From: Nitrospira sp.
GTDB lineage: Bacteria; Nitrospirota; Nitrospiria; Nitrospirales; Nitrospiraceae
DNA: 64,000 nucleotides
Direction: 5' to 3'
Assembly: GCA_018242765.1 (NCBI GenBank)
Contig: JAFEBH010000001.1
Span: 62,001-126,000, forward strand
Position numbers and translations under genes: made by a program
Part shown: positions 27,249 through 37,059 of the stretch, in pieces
Layout: each line of letters opens with the position of its first letter
Numbering within the stretch: position 1 is the first letter of the stretch
Notes under the pieces: model-generated
What the model was told of the DNA's origin: nothing
What the model saw: the letters and a program-made list of their open reading frames with translations, nothing else
The model's database searches: none

Positions 27249-28283
27249 ATGACGGTTCGCACGTTGCTCCCTGCCTGCATTGTCGTCGGAGTTCTGGTCT
27301 TGGTCGGAATGCATCCCGCGGAGGCCGCAGACCAACCCCAGCAGCTGAAAGCCGCCTGTGAGCGGGGGACGCCGACTGCCTGTAACGCGCTTGGGTTGTT
27401 GCATATGAAGGGCGAAGGGGTGAAGCCGGATGAGACACGAGCGGCGGCCATGTTCAGAAAAGCGTGTGACATCGGCGATCCGAGTAGCTGCTCGAATCTT
27501 GGTGTGATGTATGCCGAGGGAGTCGGGGTTCAACAAGACGATGTGCAAGCTGCGGTCTTCTCACGGAGAGCCTGTGACGGCGGAGAGGCGAGGGGCTGCT
27601 ACAACCTTGGCGTGATGTATGCCGAGGGGACTGGGGTCCAGCAGGACGAGGTGCAAGCGGCGGATTTCACGCGGAAGGCCTGCGACGCCGGAAATATGAA
27701 GGGTTGCTACAATCTGGCCGTCATGTATGCATCCGGAATCGGGGTCCAGCAGGACGAGGTGCAGGCCGCCGATCTCTACAAGGCGGTCTGTGAGAGCGGG
27801 AATGCAAGGGGGTGCTACAACCTTGCCGCGATGTATGCGGCGGGAGTTGGTATCCAACAAGACGACATTCGAGCCGCCGATTTCTACCGGAAGGCTTGTG
27901 ACGGCGGAAACGCGAGGGGGTGTTACAACCTCGGCGTGATGCATGCCGAGGGGACCGGGGTTCCGCAGGACGAGTTTCAAGCCGCCGATTTCTATCGGAA
28001 GGCCTGTGACGGCGGGAGTGCCAGAGGCTGCTCCAACCTCGGTTCGATGTATGCGGCGGGCAACGGAATTAAGCAGGACGATGTTCGCGCGGCGACCCTT
28101 TACCGGAAGGCCTGTGACGACGGCGATGCCAAGGGGTGCATCAACCTCGGTGTGATCTATCAGGTCGGACGTGGCGTCAAATCCGATGACACAGAAGCCC
28201 TCAGGCATTACGGCAAAGCCTGCGACCTCCGAGAGCAGAAAGGCTGCTCCCTCTACGCCAAACTCAAGACGGGCAGACGATGA
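27249..28283 (+). CDS. Secreted Sel1-repeat, Cys-rich (Hcp-like) protein
   Basis: A 344-residue protein with a signal peptide (cut near residue 27) and eight complete 36-residue Sel1-like repeats plus a partial ninth. Each repeat has the pattern KACDxGxxxGCxNLGVMY, with two Cys placed as in Helicobacter cysteine-rich proteins, where they form a disulfide per repeat. Such proteins act as protein-binding solenoids in the periplasm or outside the cell. ATG 27249 has a GGAGG ribosome-binding site. The 108-bp DNA repeats are similar enough to recombine. Confidence 0.88.
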   Translation: MTVRTLLPACIVVGVLVLVGMHPAEAADQPQQLKAACERGTPTACNALGLLHMKGEGVKPDETRAAAMFRKACDIGDPSSCSNLGVMYAEGVGVQQDDVQAAVFSRRACDGGEARGCYNLGVMYAEGTGVQQDEVQAADFTRKACDAGNMKGCYNLAVMYASGIGVQQDEVQAADLYKAVCESGNARGCYNLAAMYAAGVGIQQDDIRAADFYRKACDGGNARGCYNLGVMHAEGTGVPQDEFQAADFYRKACDGGSARGCSNLGSMYAAGNGIKQDDVRAATLYRKACDDGDAKGCINLGVIYQVGRGVKSDDTEALRHYGKACDLREQKGCSLYAKLKTGRR

Positions 28284-28694
28284 GATTCTGTGTTCCCAAG
28301 ACCTCTATGCATCCGGAACGACCCGTCGAGGATCAGCTCTAGGGAGGGGCGCAGGCACGGCCTGATCACGTTATCCAGGCTCGTAATCTGCACACGCGTG
28401 GTGTCGGATTACCCGAAGAATTTTCCCGTAGGCTGCTGGCGGAGTGTTCACTCGGTTCTGATCTCGCTTCCATACGCCGTCGAGGGTGTCGGTGTCCGAT
28501 GATTGCCTTTCGGTCATGCACGACCGATTCTCGGGCGGGCTGCGAAAAAACCATTTGGGTAAGGTTCGCATACGCAACCGTGGAATACCATGGACTGTTT
28601 CATGTACAGAGCCGTGAGGCGAACGAGTCGCACGCAGGTGGTTGACCAGAATGGGAAGGGTGGCTTGATGAGGATTTCAGGTAGGAGGACCACA
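28284..28694. other. Gene-free stretch
   Basis: The open frame of the next gene extends back to 28590, but the ribosome-binding site and signal peptide point to a later start. Nothing else was recognised. Confidence 0.4.
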
Positions 28695-29564
28695 ATGGAT
28701 TTGCAGAGGCGCGTCATGATGTGGTGTGTGGGCTTGGCGTCCTATTTGTGTTGTGATGCCAATGTCTTTGCTCATGCGCCTCAAACGACACCTTCGTCCG
28801 GGGACTCGGAGATCCGCGCGGTGGTCGAGCAGGATGTTTCTTGGGATACGATTGAGTGGATGGAGCGACGCTACAAGATCGAAGCCGTAGGCTTCAAGGC
28901 GCGGAATGAATCCGGTTGGGATTGGTGGGGAAGTGATGAGGTGATGGTCGGGACGGAAGATGCGAAAGGCTGGACGGTCTCGGGCGAGCTCAGTAGCGTC
29001 GATTCCGGTGAATTCTATTCCTTTGATCCAGTCAGAAGTTGTGTGGTTGCCGTGCGAGCTGGGATCGTCGTCTTGGGAAAGACATCGGTCTGTGATGAGG
29101 CCGGTGAGCCTGCCCCGCTGAGTTTTGGAGTCGAACTGTGGGAGAAGGACGTGTTTGGGTGGCGTACGGGTTTCTGCAAGGCGTTGTCTCCCGGAAAGGG
29201 ATTTCATGCCGGGCCTCATTGTGCGGACGATGGAAGCGGGACGGACTTTATCGGGCGGGCACGGGTGGATTTCTCCGCGTTGGATCTTGAAGCGGTGTTA
29301 CCCAATGTCGGCGATGAACATGTCGAGACGGTTGTGTTGAGCGCTTGTCCCAGCGGCGAGGTGTGCAGTGATGCGGACTTGCCGGACTACAGCTTCACGT
29401 TTCGCGTCACACGTATGCGAGACGCGCGGGTCGAGTTACGCTCGTTGCTCGAGGACGCGATGCACAGAACAGGTGCACGGTCTGAACTGGAGGCCATTGT
29501 GACAGGCCTGCGCTCCTTGCGTGCGCCGAGTCCTCGTCAGGTGGAGCCGAATTTGCCCAAGTAG
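28695..29564 (+). CDS. Exported hypothetical protein
   Basis: A 289-residue protein with a signal peptide (cut near residue 23, VFAHA) and no family I recognise. The mature part is beta-rich with many Trp and Asp residues (ESGWDWWGSDEVMVG) and several Cys that could form disulfides. GGAGG lies six bases before ATG 28695. It looks like a folded periplasmic or secreted domain. It sits between the Sel1-repeat protein and a small soluble protein on the same strand, with gaps large enough for separate promoters. Confidence 0.65.
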   Translation: MDLQRRVMMWCVGLASYLCCDANVFAHAPQTTPSSGDSEIRAVVEQDVSWDTIEWMERRYKIEAVGFKARNESGWDWWGSDEVMVGTEDAKGWTVSGELSSVDSGEFYSFDPVRSCVVAVRAGIVVLGKTSVCDEAGEPAPLSFGVELWEKDVFGWRTGFCKALSPGKGFHAGPHCADDGSGTDFIGRARVDFSALDLEAVLPNVGDEHVETVVLSACPSGEVCSDADLPDYSFTFRVTRMRDARVELRSLLEDAMHRTGARSELEAIVTGLRSLRAPSPRQVEPNLPK

Positions 29565-29716
29565 GTCGGATGAGCCTTTCTCAAACTCTTAGCGGGCTGA
29601 TGGAGGATCATCCTTGAAGACCATACAGCTGGGGGCTTGTGTCTTGGTCGTACCGATAGTCGTACAATCTGTGGCAGGTGCTGTAGGTATTGGTCGAATC
29701 ATATGGGAGAATCGTC

Positions 29717-29986
29717 ATGATATTCAGACGACCAGAGCTTGAAAAGGACAATCCAATTGCTCCTGAGCCCTATGTCGGACCGCGCCGTCGTCTAGCCATG
29801 GCCCGTGCCGTGGCCGCAGGGAAATCCGCTGAGCCTGGTGATGTGATGGAGACCTTGCAGGTCTTGACGAAGGCAGCCGCACGGGTGGTGAAGCGTCTTT
29901 CCAATACGCGGAAACCCGATGGAGATCTCAAGATGCTCCAAGCCGCGATTACCCAAGCTGAGCGCACACTCGCAGTCCATGAATAG
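29717..29986 (+). CDS. Small hypothetical protein
   Basis: An 89-residue soluble protein with a Pro-rich start and a helical C-terminal half (LQVLTKAAARVVKRLSN; MLQAAITQAERTL). No family recognised. GGGAGA six bases before ATG 29717 supports this start over an upstream one at 29690. Confidence 0.55.
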   Translation: MIFRRPELEKDNPIAPEPYVGPRRRLAMARAVAAGKSAEPGDVMETLQVLTKAAARVVKRLSNTRKPDGDLKMLQAAITQAERTLAVHE

Positions 29987-30159
29987 TTTCTGTCGTCGGG
30001 CAAGGTAAAGGCCTGGGACCTCACAGGAGTCAGGTATCCTGTGTAGACCAACCGGAGCAGTGTCACGATTTCGGTGATCGCCTCCGTGCCTGGGGCAGCA
30101 AGTAATCGGCCATCGCTAGAGCCAACAGGAATCGGTCTCGGTGTTCAACCAGGAGCGGC

Positions 30160-30621
30160 GTGTTGTTGGATCGAGCGAGCAAGAGGTTTGAGGAAAAGCC
30201 GGTTGTCCTCTGGAGAATCGGTGGGCGCCTCCTCGGGGTCGTCCTTTGCCTCGTACTCTCGGGTTGCGAAACGATGCGTGGGTTTGCGTGTAGTAGTGGC
30301 GAGCAACGCGGAGTTCAAGAGTTTGTGTATTTTGGAACCGATACACCATCGGGTTCAGTTTCGCCCGAAGATTGGGCAAGGTTTCTCCGTGAGGTGGTGA
30401 TATCGCGGTTTTCTGAAGGGCTTTCTGTCTGGCAGGCGTCGGGCCAATGGCGGGGGGCCTCAGGTGTGATGGTGAACGAATCGACGTATGTGCTCAGCCT
30501 GATCCATCCAGACGATGCCGCGACGAACAGAGCGATGCAGGACATCCTTGCGTCCTACAAGACCCGTTTTCAGCAAGAAGCGGTGCTCCGTGTGACCACG
30601 CCGGTCTGTACCTCGCTCTAG
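30160..30621 (+). CDS. DUF3574 lipoprotein
   Basis: A 153-residue protein with a lipoprotein signal (LVLSGC) after a non-hydrophobic start of about 20 residues, and a DUF3574-like domain (YFGTDTPSGSVSPEDW, then VWQASGQWRGASG and VLSLIHPDD). Domain length is as usual. Function unknown. GTG 30160 follows AGGAG by four bases; no better internal start was found. It is monocistronic. Confidence 0.75.
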   Translation: MLLDRASKRFEEKPVVLWRIGGRLLGVVLCLVLSGCETMRGFACSSGEQRGVQEFVYFGTDTPSGSVSPEDWARFLREVVISRFSEGLSVWQASGQWRGASGVMVNESTYVLSLIHPDDAATNRAMQDILASYKTRFQQEAVLRVTTPVCTSL

Positions 30622-30918
30622 CCCGCAATATTCATGGCTGCTTCTTCTGCAGCCGCCGAGTCATCTACTGCGACCATATTCGGCGTTCGTTCGATCCTGA
30701 GTTCCAGGTTTCAGGTTCACGTTTTAAGTCGTGCAGAAACCAACATCCTCAAACCTGAAGCAGGAAACCACTGGCCACGACGCTTCACGAAAGCCGCGAT
30801 CCACCTGGTTTCATCCCGGAAAGTCATGAGGCATGCGGCGAGAATCGCTTGCAAGATGGTCTTTATTTAAGAGGCATCCCTGGCTCTATGTCGTAAATGA
30901 TGAAACATGCTATCCGTA
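30622..30918. other. Gene-free stretch
   Basis: No gene recognised; it leads into copy B of the dispersed repeat. Confidence 0.35.
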
Positions 30919-31270
30919 CTCCCCATCTTCTGTGGATAACCTTGTGTGCAAGTCCTGCAATCTGGCCAAGATGATGCGAATAACGCGCGAATTTATCAAT
31001 GTGCCTATTATTTAAGCATCCGCCACAAGGCAATCGAGCCACTAGCCATAGTGGTTAAGGTAGATGTTCCTGAGTTTCTTGCGCATTCCTAGAAAAATTA
31101 TCCGGAGTTATCCACTTCATGATGCTGATACCCATGCTATTCCCAGTCTGCTGACCGGCTATCCACAGGTTTTAAATTTTTCTGGGGATGACGTTCTCTT
31201 TTCCAGGAGCGATGTTCTGTATCTGTCAAGGGGGAGCGAAAAGAAAGACGGCTCTACTGAGGAATAAAAA
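30919..31270. repeat. Copy B of dispersed ~350 bp element with DnaA-box-like sites
   Basis: It matches copy A (20618-20970) in the same orientation. DnaA-box-like sites: a perfect TTATCCACA on the minus strand at 30931-30939, TTATCCGGA at 31098-31106, TTATCCACT at 31108-31116 and CTATCCACA at 31159-31167. The last ~210 bases align to copy A without gaps. A 67-codon frame parallels the 65-codon frame of copy A but is not conserved as protein. Confidence 0.75.
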
Positions 31271-31731
31271 AGGCCTTGGGAGCCATGCTCCTGTCTGGAT
31301 CCAGGGGGCTGAGATTGGACTCAACTGTATACAATGGATCGGCTATCCAGACCTGATCGACCTGTCGACTAGGGGCTATCAGCAGTTGAGCCAAATCCAG
31401 GAAGCGGTGAGATGGATCCCGCCGAGCATTGCCCCGTCTGCGCGTCCGCTAGAGGGTTCAGCTCGGCTGAATGCGCTGCTGTCGAATCCCGAGCAGCCAC
31501 AACCAGAATCGGAAGAGCTGTGAGACCCAGACGGCTTCATTGTGCAACAACGTGAGCGACAATTTGTTCTGGAGCCCTCGCAGCCGGAGACAGGCCCGGC
31601 TTCCATGATCCAGAATCGCCAACGTCAGATGGGGCCGGCCTTCAGCGTCCGTCTTCGTCAACAGAACACAGCCTCACATCCGATTGCGCCGCATCGGGCG
31701 CGGCACACGATGCTTGAGCTTCCGCCGCGTC
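31271..31731. other. Gene-free stretch after repeat copy B
   Basis: A 111-codon plus-strand frame (31188-31523) starts inside the repeat and runs through here. It lacks a ribosome-binding site and any recognisable motif, so I do not call it. Confidence 0.4.
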
Positions 31732-33045
31732 TCATCGAGTAAGTTGACGGTACCCGAGTACCTTCGTCCTGTTCGTAGAGACAGGAGAAGGTCGCCGCTC
31801 ATGTGTTATAGGCAGAGCATCCTGTTCCGAGATGTTTTTGAGAGTCGCCTCTGTGTTGGCCATGTCGGTGGTCACGCCTTGGTTCCTGGCACGGATCCGA
31901 GCCAACACGTGCTTTGCCGGGGTAAACCCATCCGCTGCGGTTGTTTCGAAACAGGTCAGTAGCCGCTTATCAAAGGGCCTGAGGTCTGGTTCCCATCCCG
32001 TTTCGTACAGAGTGGAGAGTTCTGCGTGGGCTTCCTCCCCCAACGCCAGACATTCCTTCAGCAGCGTTGGTATCGCGTCGACCACGCGATGCTGTTCGAG
32101 TAGGACTTTCCCTAACGATGGTTGATCGCGTCGTTGGCTCATCTCTGGAAAGTCATTCCATAATATGGCGCGATAGGACTCGAATCCTTTGCGCAATTCT
32201 GCTTGGTTATGAGAGGAGGTTCTCGGAGCCACGGCATGACGCCGCAATCTCGACAGTGAGTCGGAGGCCGTCTGTTGACCATGTGTGGCTGCTTCCATCC
32301 ACCAATAAATGGCCAATCCCAGGTTGGCCTCTGTCCCCTGTCCGGTTCTGTACGCCGTGCCCAGCAACACTTGCGCGTGCGGTACGCCACCGATCGCGGC
32401 AGCCTCAAGGTGATCCTTGGCTTCATGCCTCTGTCTTGAGGTCTTGAGCAGCAGCGCCAATCGGTAATGTGCGTCGAAAAACGTGGGACGTAGTTCAAGT
32501 GATCGCCTAAACGATCGAATTGCAGCGGAGATATCACCAAGTGCGGAGTAAGCCGTTCCCAGACTGTAATGGGCATGGGCCTGATTCGGTTCCAAATGGA
32601 CGGCTTCCTTCAGAGCGACTGAGGCCGCGCGCCAATCGCGTTTCGCCATCAACAAGAGGCCGAGCTGGAGCTGTGCGTGCCCGTCATCGTTCTGGATGGC
32701 GACGGCTGAACGAATCTCCTCGATCGCTGCGTCATGATCCCCCAGACGGAGCAGTGCGTCGGCCAGTTTCAACCGGTACTCCGGAACTCCCGGCAGGAGG
32801 CGAACCGCCCAGCGCAATGTTTCCACCAGTGATACGGGATCGGCTTGCTTATTGAATCCAAATGCCGCATTTACCCTTGGGGCAGGGGACCGATCCTCAT
32901 TAGTGGAGAAATCATGTTCGTTCGCCGAATGGGCTTGAGCAGGAGAGGTGGAGCATATGAGGGCAAGAATCGCCGAAAGTCCGAGCAGGATGCTAAGAAC
33001 GTCCACCAGTGCGTAGCTCGCGCCGTGTGTAACAGCGTGATCCAT
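31732..33045 (-). CDS. TPR/Sel1-repeat exported protein
   Basis: A 437-residue protein with a hydrophobic signal or anchor (about 17-35) and several tetratricopeptide repeats (residues about 75-220, for example AHYSLGTAYSALGDISAAIRSF), followed by a Sel1-like unit (AQVLLGTAYRTGQGTEANLGLAIYW split over two helices). The C-terminus is less regular. Such solenoids mediate protein contacts in the periplasm. I moved the start to ATG 33045; the 66 extra upstream residues are Pro/His/Arg-rich and look untranslated. Confidence 0.75.
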   Translation of the reverse strand: MDHAVTHGASYALVDVLSILLGLSAILALICSTSPAQAHSANEHDFSTNEDRSPAPRVNAAFGFNKQADPVSLVETLRWAVRLLPGVPEYRLKLADALLRLGDHDAAIEEIRSAVAIQNDDGHAQLQLGLLLMAKRDWRAASVALKEAVHLEPNQAHAHYSLGTAYSALGDISAAIRSFRRSLELRPTFFDAHYRLALLLKTSRQRHEAKDHLEAAAIGGVPHAQVLLGTAYRTGQGTEANLGLAIYWWMEAATHGQQTASDSLSRLRRHAVAPRTSSHNQAELRKGFESYRAILWNDFPEMSQRRDQPSLGKVLLEQHRVVDAIPTLLKECLALGEEAHAELSTLYETGWEPDLRPFDKRLLTCFETTAADGFTPAKHVLARIRARNQGVTTDMANTEATLKNISEQDALPITHERRPSPVSTNRTKVLGYRQLTR

Positions 33046-33360
33046 ATGCGGTGGCCTCTTGGTCGCATGGGGAGTGTGAGGCGAGAACCATGAGCGCCAA
33101 GAGTGCTGTTTGGGTCGGTGATCGTCGGATCTTGGCTCAAGGGACTGAGTGGGTGACACGCAACGGTTTTCTTGATTCTCACAGAGAGGTCTTGGGTGTA
33201 ATGCATGAGGTCCCAGATCGTGAGGCGAGAGGGGCGTGAACATCGTTGTACAGCAATCCGTTTGTCGTGCTGTGTCTATCGAGATCGGTTCAACGTGGGA
33301 ATCGGACGCCCTATCGGAGCGCAGTATACCATCTGTCGACCTGGCACGGGAGAGTTGAGG

Positions 33361-33789
33361 TTAGCTGTTTTTTCGGAGAGCGGATCGCAACCGATTGATT
33401 GTGTGTTGCAGCATCGATCCGGTGAGAAGGACGGGGGTATGTGGTACGCGCCACACCGGTTCCAAGGGGGCCGGATCATCCGGCAGCCGTGGAATCACAT
33501 GCCAGTGGATGTGAGGGAGCTGATTTCCCAAGAGTTCATAGTTAATCTTCTTCGCATGGTAGATCTCCGATAACGCATTGGCAACTCGGCTGACTTCTTC
33601 GATCAACTGACTACGTTCGGGTGGGGTCAGTTGGAACAGTTCCGTGACATGCCGACGAAAGACCAGCACCGTCCACCCCGGGAAGAACTGGTCGTCGTGC
33701 ACATAGGCCTTGGATAATCCAAGATCCTCAAGAAAATGATCTGGACGGGGCCACGTGCTCGTACAGGCGCGACAGGTCGACTCGTTCAC
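33361..33789 (-). CDS. HIT-family nucleotide hydrolase/transferase
   Basis: A 142-residue protein with the HIT active-site motif HIHWH inside NYELLGNQLPHIHWHVIPR and an N-terminal CRAC pair. It acts on nucleotide phosphoanhydrides or phosphoramidates; the substrate is unknown. GTG 33789 overlaps the previous stop by four bases (GTGA), implying translational coupling with the exported protein upstream. An alternative GTG 33810 lies inside that gene. Confidence 0.85.
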   Translation of the reverse strand: MNESTCRACTSTWPRPDHFLEDLGLSKAYVHDDQFFPGWTVLVFRRHVTELFQLTPPERSQLIEEVSRVANALSEIYHAKKINYELLGNQLPHIHWHVIPRLPDDPAPLEPVWRVPHTPVLLTGSMLQHTINRLRSALRKNS

Positions 33790-34424
33790 GGCTTGTTGGC
33801 TTTCTTCCACTCTTCTTCCGTGAGGACGCCCTTCTTAATGAGCAATTGAATCAGTGCATCCATGGTCTTGCGGTTTGCTGCTGCGGCAGGTTCAGACGTC
33901 GGCGCGGTAGCGGCCGATCCTCCTAGACGCTTGGCTTCGGGCAATACCCGCTTTTGTCCGAAGACCTTAAATGAGGGGGTAAACACTGCGACATAGTCCT
34001 TATTCCTGATTCGTACGATCGCGGGAAGACTGTCCGATTGTGGCGTGAGGTCTGGTGTGGATCCAGAGGGGATATGAAAGTAGGGTTTTCCGTCGTTGGT
34101 CTGGCCGTCTTGGCCCACCACATCGAACCGCTTGAGGAATGATTCGCCCGTCAACGCTTCGTGGTCTTCGCCTGCCAGGTTCGTAATCTTCTCGAGCACG
34201 ATCACCAAAGAATCCCCGGTGATTGTATCAGGCGACAGGTTCCTGACGCTCACGTCGTAGCGGTATTCGCTCGAGAAGTTGTCTCGGCTTTTCAATGTGA
34301 CGAGGACATGAACGCGTTCCGTGAGATCAGTCAACTGGTCGGGGTAAGCGGAAAAGGTGTCGAGTGGTGCCAGTGCCATGAGGGCAATCCCGATCAGCCC
34401 GCAGCGCTGGATCCGAGTCATCAT
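33786..34424 (-). CDS. Exported hypothetical protein
   Basis: A 212-residue protein with a signal peptide (cut near residue 25), a beta-rich middle (VHVLVTLKSRDN; YRYDVSVRNLSPDTI, like a cohesin- or Ig-type strand pair), an Ala/Pro linker and a C-terminal helix ending in KKGVLTEEEWKKANKP, like the short SHOCT-type tail. No firm family. The start is ATG 34424 or 34421; the open frame extends to 34580 over the neighbouring promoter. Coupled to the HIT gene. Confidence 0.6.
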   Translation of the reverse strand: MMTRIQRCGLIGIALMALAPLDTFSAYPDQLTDLTERVHVLVTLKSRDNFSSEYRYDVSVRNLSPDTITGDSLVIVLEKITNLAGEDHEALTGESFLKRFDVVGQDGQTNDGKPYFHIPSGSTPDLTPQSDSLPAIVRIRNKDYVAVFTPSFKVFGQKRVLPEAKRLGGSAATAPTSEPAAAANRKTMDALIQLLIKKGVLTEEEWKKANKP

Positions 34425-34578
34425 TTCGGTATCGTTCCCGTATCGTGTCTGGTCCGAGCATAGCAGACCCAGGGGTATTGAGCGAGCCGATTTCTCTTCG
34501 ACGTCGCCTTGACAGGTTCTTCCCCTCGACGATATTCTCGCTCGCATTCGCCTCATCCTAGGAGTGTGCCTACCACGC

Positions 34579-35451
34579 ATGAAACGGTCTGCCCCGATTC
34601 GATCCCAAGCGCCAGAGATTTCACGCTCGCTCGTGAAGGCCTTGATGGTGCTGTATGACTATCCTCATCCGCTTGACCCTGATCGAATCATCCGTGGCTA
34701 CGATCGTCCTCATGCCGTGCGGACGGCAAAGATGTGTGTGGCTGTTGCCGTGCGCTTGGGGCATCCTGACGATCGGGTCCGGCTCTACCATGTTGCCTGC
34801 CTGCTGCACGACCTGGGACGTGCCGGTCTAGACCGGCAACTCTTTGGCAGAATCTGGTCCTGGGCCAAGCAGCGGGGCATTCCCACGAGACCTCGTGAAT
34901 GGCGCGCCGTTCATCCGTATACGCGGTATGGGCGCGAGACGGAGGCCTTCGTATCGCTCTATCGAAAAGACCTCGCTGCGGCAGGTGTGCCCCTGGACCG
35001 TTGGGCGATCGAGCAGGTTGAAATGCGGTTGGGGTATGCGAGACGTCTGGCCAGACGATTGCGGACAGTGAAGCCGACGCTCACGAAACTGGGGGTGGGT
35101 TGGCGATCTTGGATGCAACAGGTGATGCTCTACTACTATTATCCGGAACGATTAGCCAAGGCACAAGCATGGGTCAAGCAATTCGCTGAAATCCTTGTCG
35201 CCTGTGAACAATTTGAGGCCTATAGCAACCAGCGGCGAGGGCGTGATTATTATGCTAGGAGCCAAGAGAGCTTGGCGGAGGCGTTTTCGTATCTGGGGAA
35301 GCTTCAGCAAGAGGGGGTTCTCAGTCATGCGGTCGTTGCTGCCCTGCGAGGAGTGACGGCCGAAGGGGCCTTTGACTCGATTCTTGAGGCAGCGCGCGGT
35401 GCGCCGCTGACTCGACAGGACCGCCGGTATCTCCGCAATCTGACCGTCTAG
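34579..35451 (+). CDS. HD-domain phosphohydrolase-like protein
   Basis: A 290-residue protein with an HD domain: a first His in GYDRPHAVRTAKM, the HD pair in ACLLHDLGRAG, and later HPYTRYG, reminiscent of an HD-GYP protein but degenerate. It may hydrolyse a nucleotide or cyclic dinucleotide. ATG 34579 is my choice; in-frame GTG 34564 is also possible. Only 9 bp separate it from yjbQ, so it probably heads the transcript that leads into the proteasome genes. Confidence 0.75.
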   Translation: MKRSAPIRSQAPEISRSLVKALMVLYDYPHPLDPDRIIRGYDRPHAVRTAKMCVAVAVRLGHPDDRVRLYHVACLLHDLGRAGLDRQLFGRIWSWAKQRGIPTRPREWRAVHPYTRYGRETEAFVSLYRKDLAAAGVPLDRWAIEQVEMRLGYARRLARRLRTVKPTLTKLGVGWRSWMQQVMLYYYYPERLAKAQAWVKQFAEILVACEQFEAYSNQRRGRDYYARSQESLAEAFSYLGKLQQEGVLSHAVVAALRGVTAEGAFDSILEAARGAPLTRQDRRYLRNLTV

Positions 35452-35460
35452 GAGCGTCTG

Positions 35461-35883
35461 ATGGCTGTTCACACTGTCACGCTGACCATTCAAATGGCCG
35501 GAGGGACTCAAATCGAAAACGTCACGAAGGTCGTTGTGGCTGCTGTGACAGCGGCAAAGCTTCAGGCAGGCATCGTGACAGTCTTTGTCAAGCACACTAC
35601 CGCGTCTATGATGATCATTGAGGATGAGCCGGGGATTCGAGCCGACACGCACACATTTTGGGATCGGCTTATTCCCGCGGATCCCAGGTGGCGACATAAT
35701 ACGGTCAATCCCGGGGAAGACAACGGTCATAGTCATCTTCGCGGACAACTCCAAGGGCCTTCCGTCACGATCCCATTTTCCGCCGGTGCTCTGTTGCTTG
35801 GAACTTGGCAACAAGTCGTGCTCGTGGATTTTGACACCCGTGCGCGAACGCGTGAGCTGGTTCTGCAGGTTTTGGGTGAATAA
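35461..35883 (+). CDS. yjbQ: YjbQ-family (UPF0047) protein
   Basis: A 140-residue protein of the YjbQ family, with the signature segments VKHTTASMMIIEDEPGI, GEDNGHSHLRGQLQGPS and LGTWQQVVLVDFD. The E. coli member complements thiamine-phosphate synthase loss, but the native role is unclear. Length matches the family. It lies between the HD-domain gene and htrA, and its 3' end overlaps the htrA start. Confidence 0.92.
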   Translation: MAVHTVTLTIQMAGGTQIENVTKVVVAAVTAAKLQAGIVTVFVKHTTASMMIIEDEPGIRADTHTFWDRLIPADPRWRHNTVNPGEDNGHSHLRGQLQGPSVTIPFSAGALLLGTWQQVVLVDFDTRARTRELVLQVLGE

Positions 35884-36994
35884 CTCGCTCGGATATCTTC
35901 GCCTGTTTCTCCTCACTCTTCTACTGAGTTCAACGGTTCATGCGGCGGACTGGGGAAAACCGTTGGGAGCCGTCTATGACGGCCCTGAAGGAAGGCCGCG
36001 CTCTGTGGTGCCTGCCCCCCAGGAGCTTGGCGCCGATGAACGAACGACGATCACGGTCTTTGAGCGCGCGACAAAGTCCGTAGTATTCATCGCCAATACC
36101 GCGATCCAGCAAGACATTTGGTCGCTCAACGTGATGGAGGTGCCGCAGGGATCAGGCTCGGGATTTATCTGGAGTAAACAAGGACACATCGTCACCAACT
36201 TTCATGTCATTTATGGGGCCGATGCGATTAAGGTGACATTGGCGGATCGGAGCGAGCATAAGGCCAAGTTGGTGGGAGCCGATCCTGATCACGACCTCGC
36301 GGTGCTGCAGGTACAAAGTTCAGACGGCCAGTTAGAGCCGATGGCTATCGGCTCCTCTCATGATTTGCGGGTCGGACAAAAAGTGCTTGCGATCGGAAAT
36401 CCATTTGGGCTCGATCATACCTTGACCACGGGGGTCGTCAGTGCCTTGGGCCGAACCATTAAATCGATGTCCAATCGAACGATTGAAGGGGTGATTCAGA
36501 CTGATGCGGCGATCAATCCTGGAAACTCCGGTGGACCCTTGCTCGACAGTGTCGGGCGATTGATCGGTGTCAATACGCAGATTGTGAGTCCGAGCGGCGC
36601 CTATGCCGGCATTGGGTTTGCGGTTCCGGTCGATACGGTCAACCGTATCGTTCCTGAACTGATCAAGCATGGGAAGCTCATCCGTCCCGGGCTGGGAGTG
36701 TCGCTCGTGCCGGATGCGATGGCGAAGCGATGGGGGATCAAAGGGGTCATCATCGGTAAGGTCACTCGTGGTGGGCCGGCGGATCGCGCAGGTCTCAAGG
36801 GGGCCCGCGAGACGATGATGGGACAGATCCAACTCGGTGACATACTTGTCGCGGTCTCCGGCAAAGCTGTGACCACCATCGATGATCTCATGGATGCACT
36901 GGAGGAGCAGAAGGTCGGTGATCAGGTGACTGTCGAAATCCTCCGCGGTAATCGACGCGAAAAAGTGTCGGTGACGCTTCAGGCCGTCAACTAG
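35876..36994 (+). CDS. HtrA/Deg-type periplasmic serine protease with one PDZ domain
   Basis: A 372-residue protein: signal peptide (cut near residue 23), trypsin-like domain with catalytic His110 (TNFHV), Asp140 (DHDLAVL) and Ser218 (GNSGGP), and one PDZ domain (about 275-368). The single PDZ suggests a DegS/HtrA-like rather than a DegP-like enzyme. GTG 35876 overlaps the yjbQ end by eight bases and starts the signal peptide. It lies just before the proteasome ATPase gene, although the two act in different compartments. Confidence 0.92.
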   Translation: MNNSLGYLRLFLLTLLLSSTVHAADWGKPLGAVYDGPEGRPRSVVPAPQELGADERTTITVFERATKSVVFIANTAIQQDIWSLNVMEVPQGSGSGFIWSKQGHIVTNFHVIYGADAIKVTLADRSEHKAKLVGADPDHDLAVLQVQSSDGQLEPMAIGSSHDLRVGQKVLAIGNPFGLDHTLTTGVVSALGRTIKSMSNRTIEGVIQTDAAINPGNSGGPLLDSVGRLIGVNTQIVSPSGAYAGIGFAVPVDTVNRIVPELIKHGKLIRPGLGVSLVPDAMAKRWGIKGVIIGKVTRGGPADRAGLKGARETMMGQIQLGDILVAVSGKAVTTIDDLMDALEEQKVGDQVTVEILRGNRREKVSVTLQAVN

Positions 36995-37059
36995 CAAGGC
37001 GGCACTTCAGCACATCGGTATGGTAGGATCAGTGAGCTGGGCATGGTGAAGGTGTATTG

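Noticed and set aside
27357..28250. Regular 108-bp repeats that might suggest a CRISPR-like array
   Set aside because: They are in-frame protein repeats (Sel1) without unique spacers. No CRISPR array was seen anywhere in the window.
31188..31523. 111-codon plus-strand open frame
   Set aside because: It begins inside the repeat, lacks a ribosome-binding site and shows no motif or counterpart after copy A.
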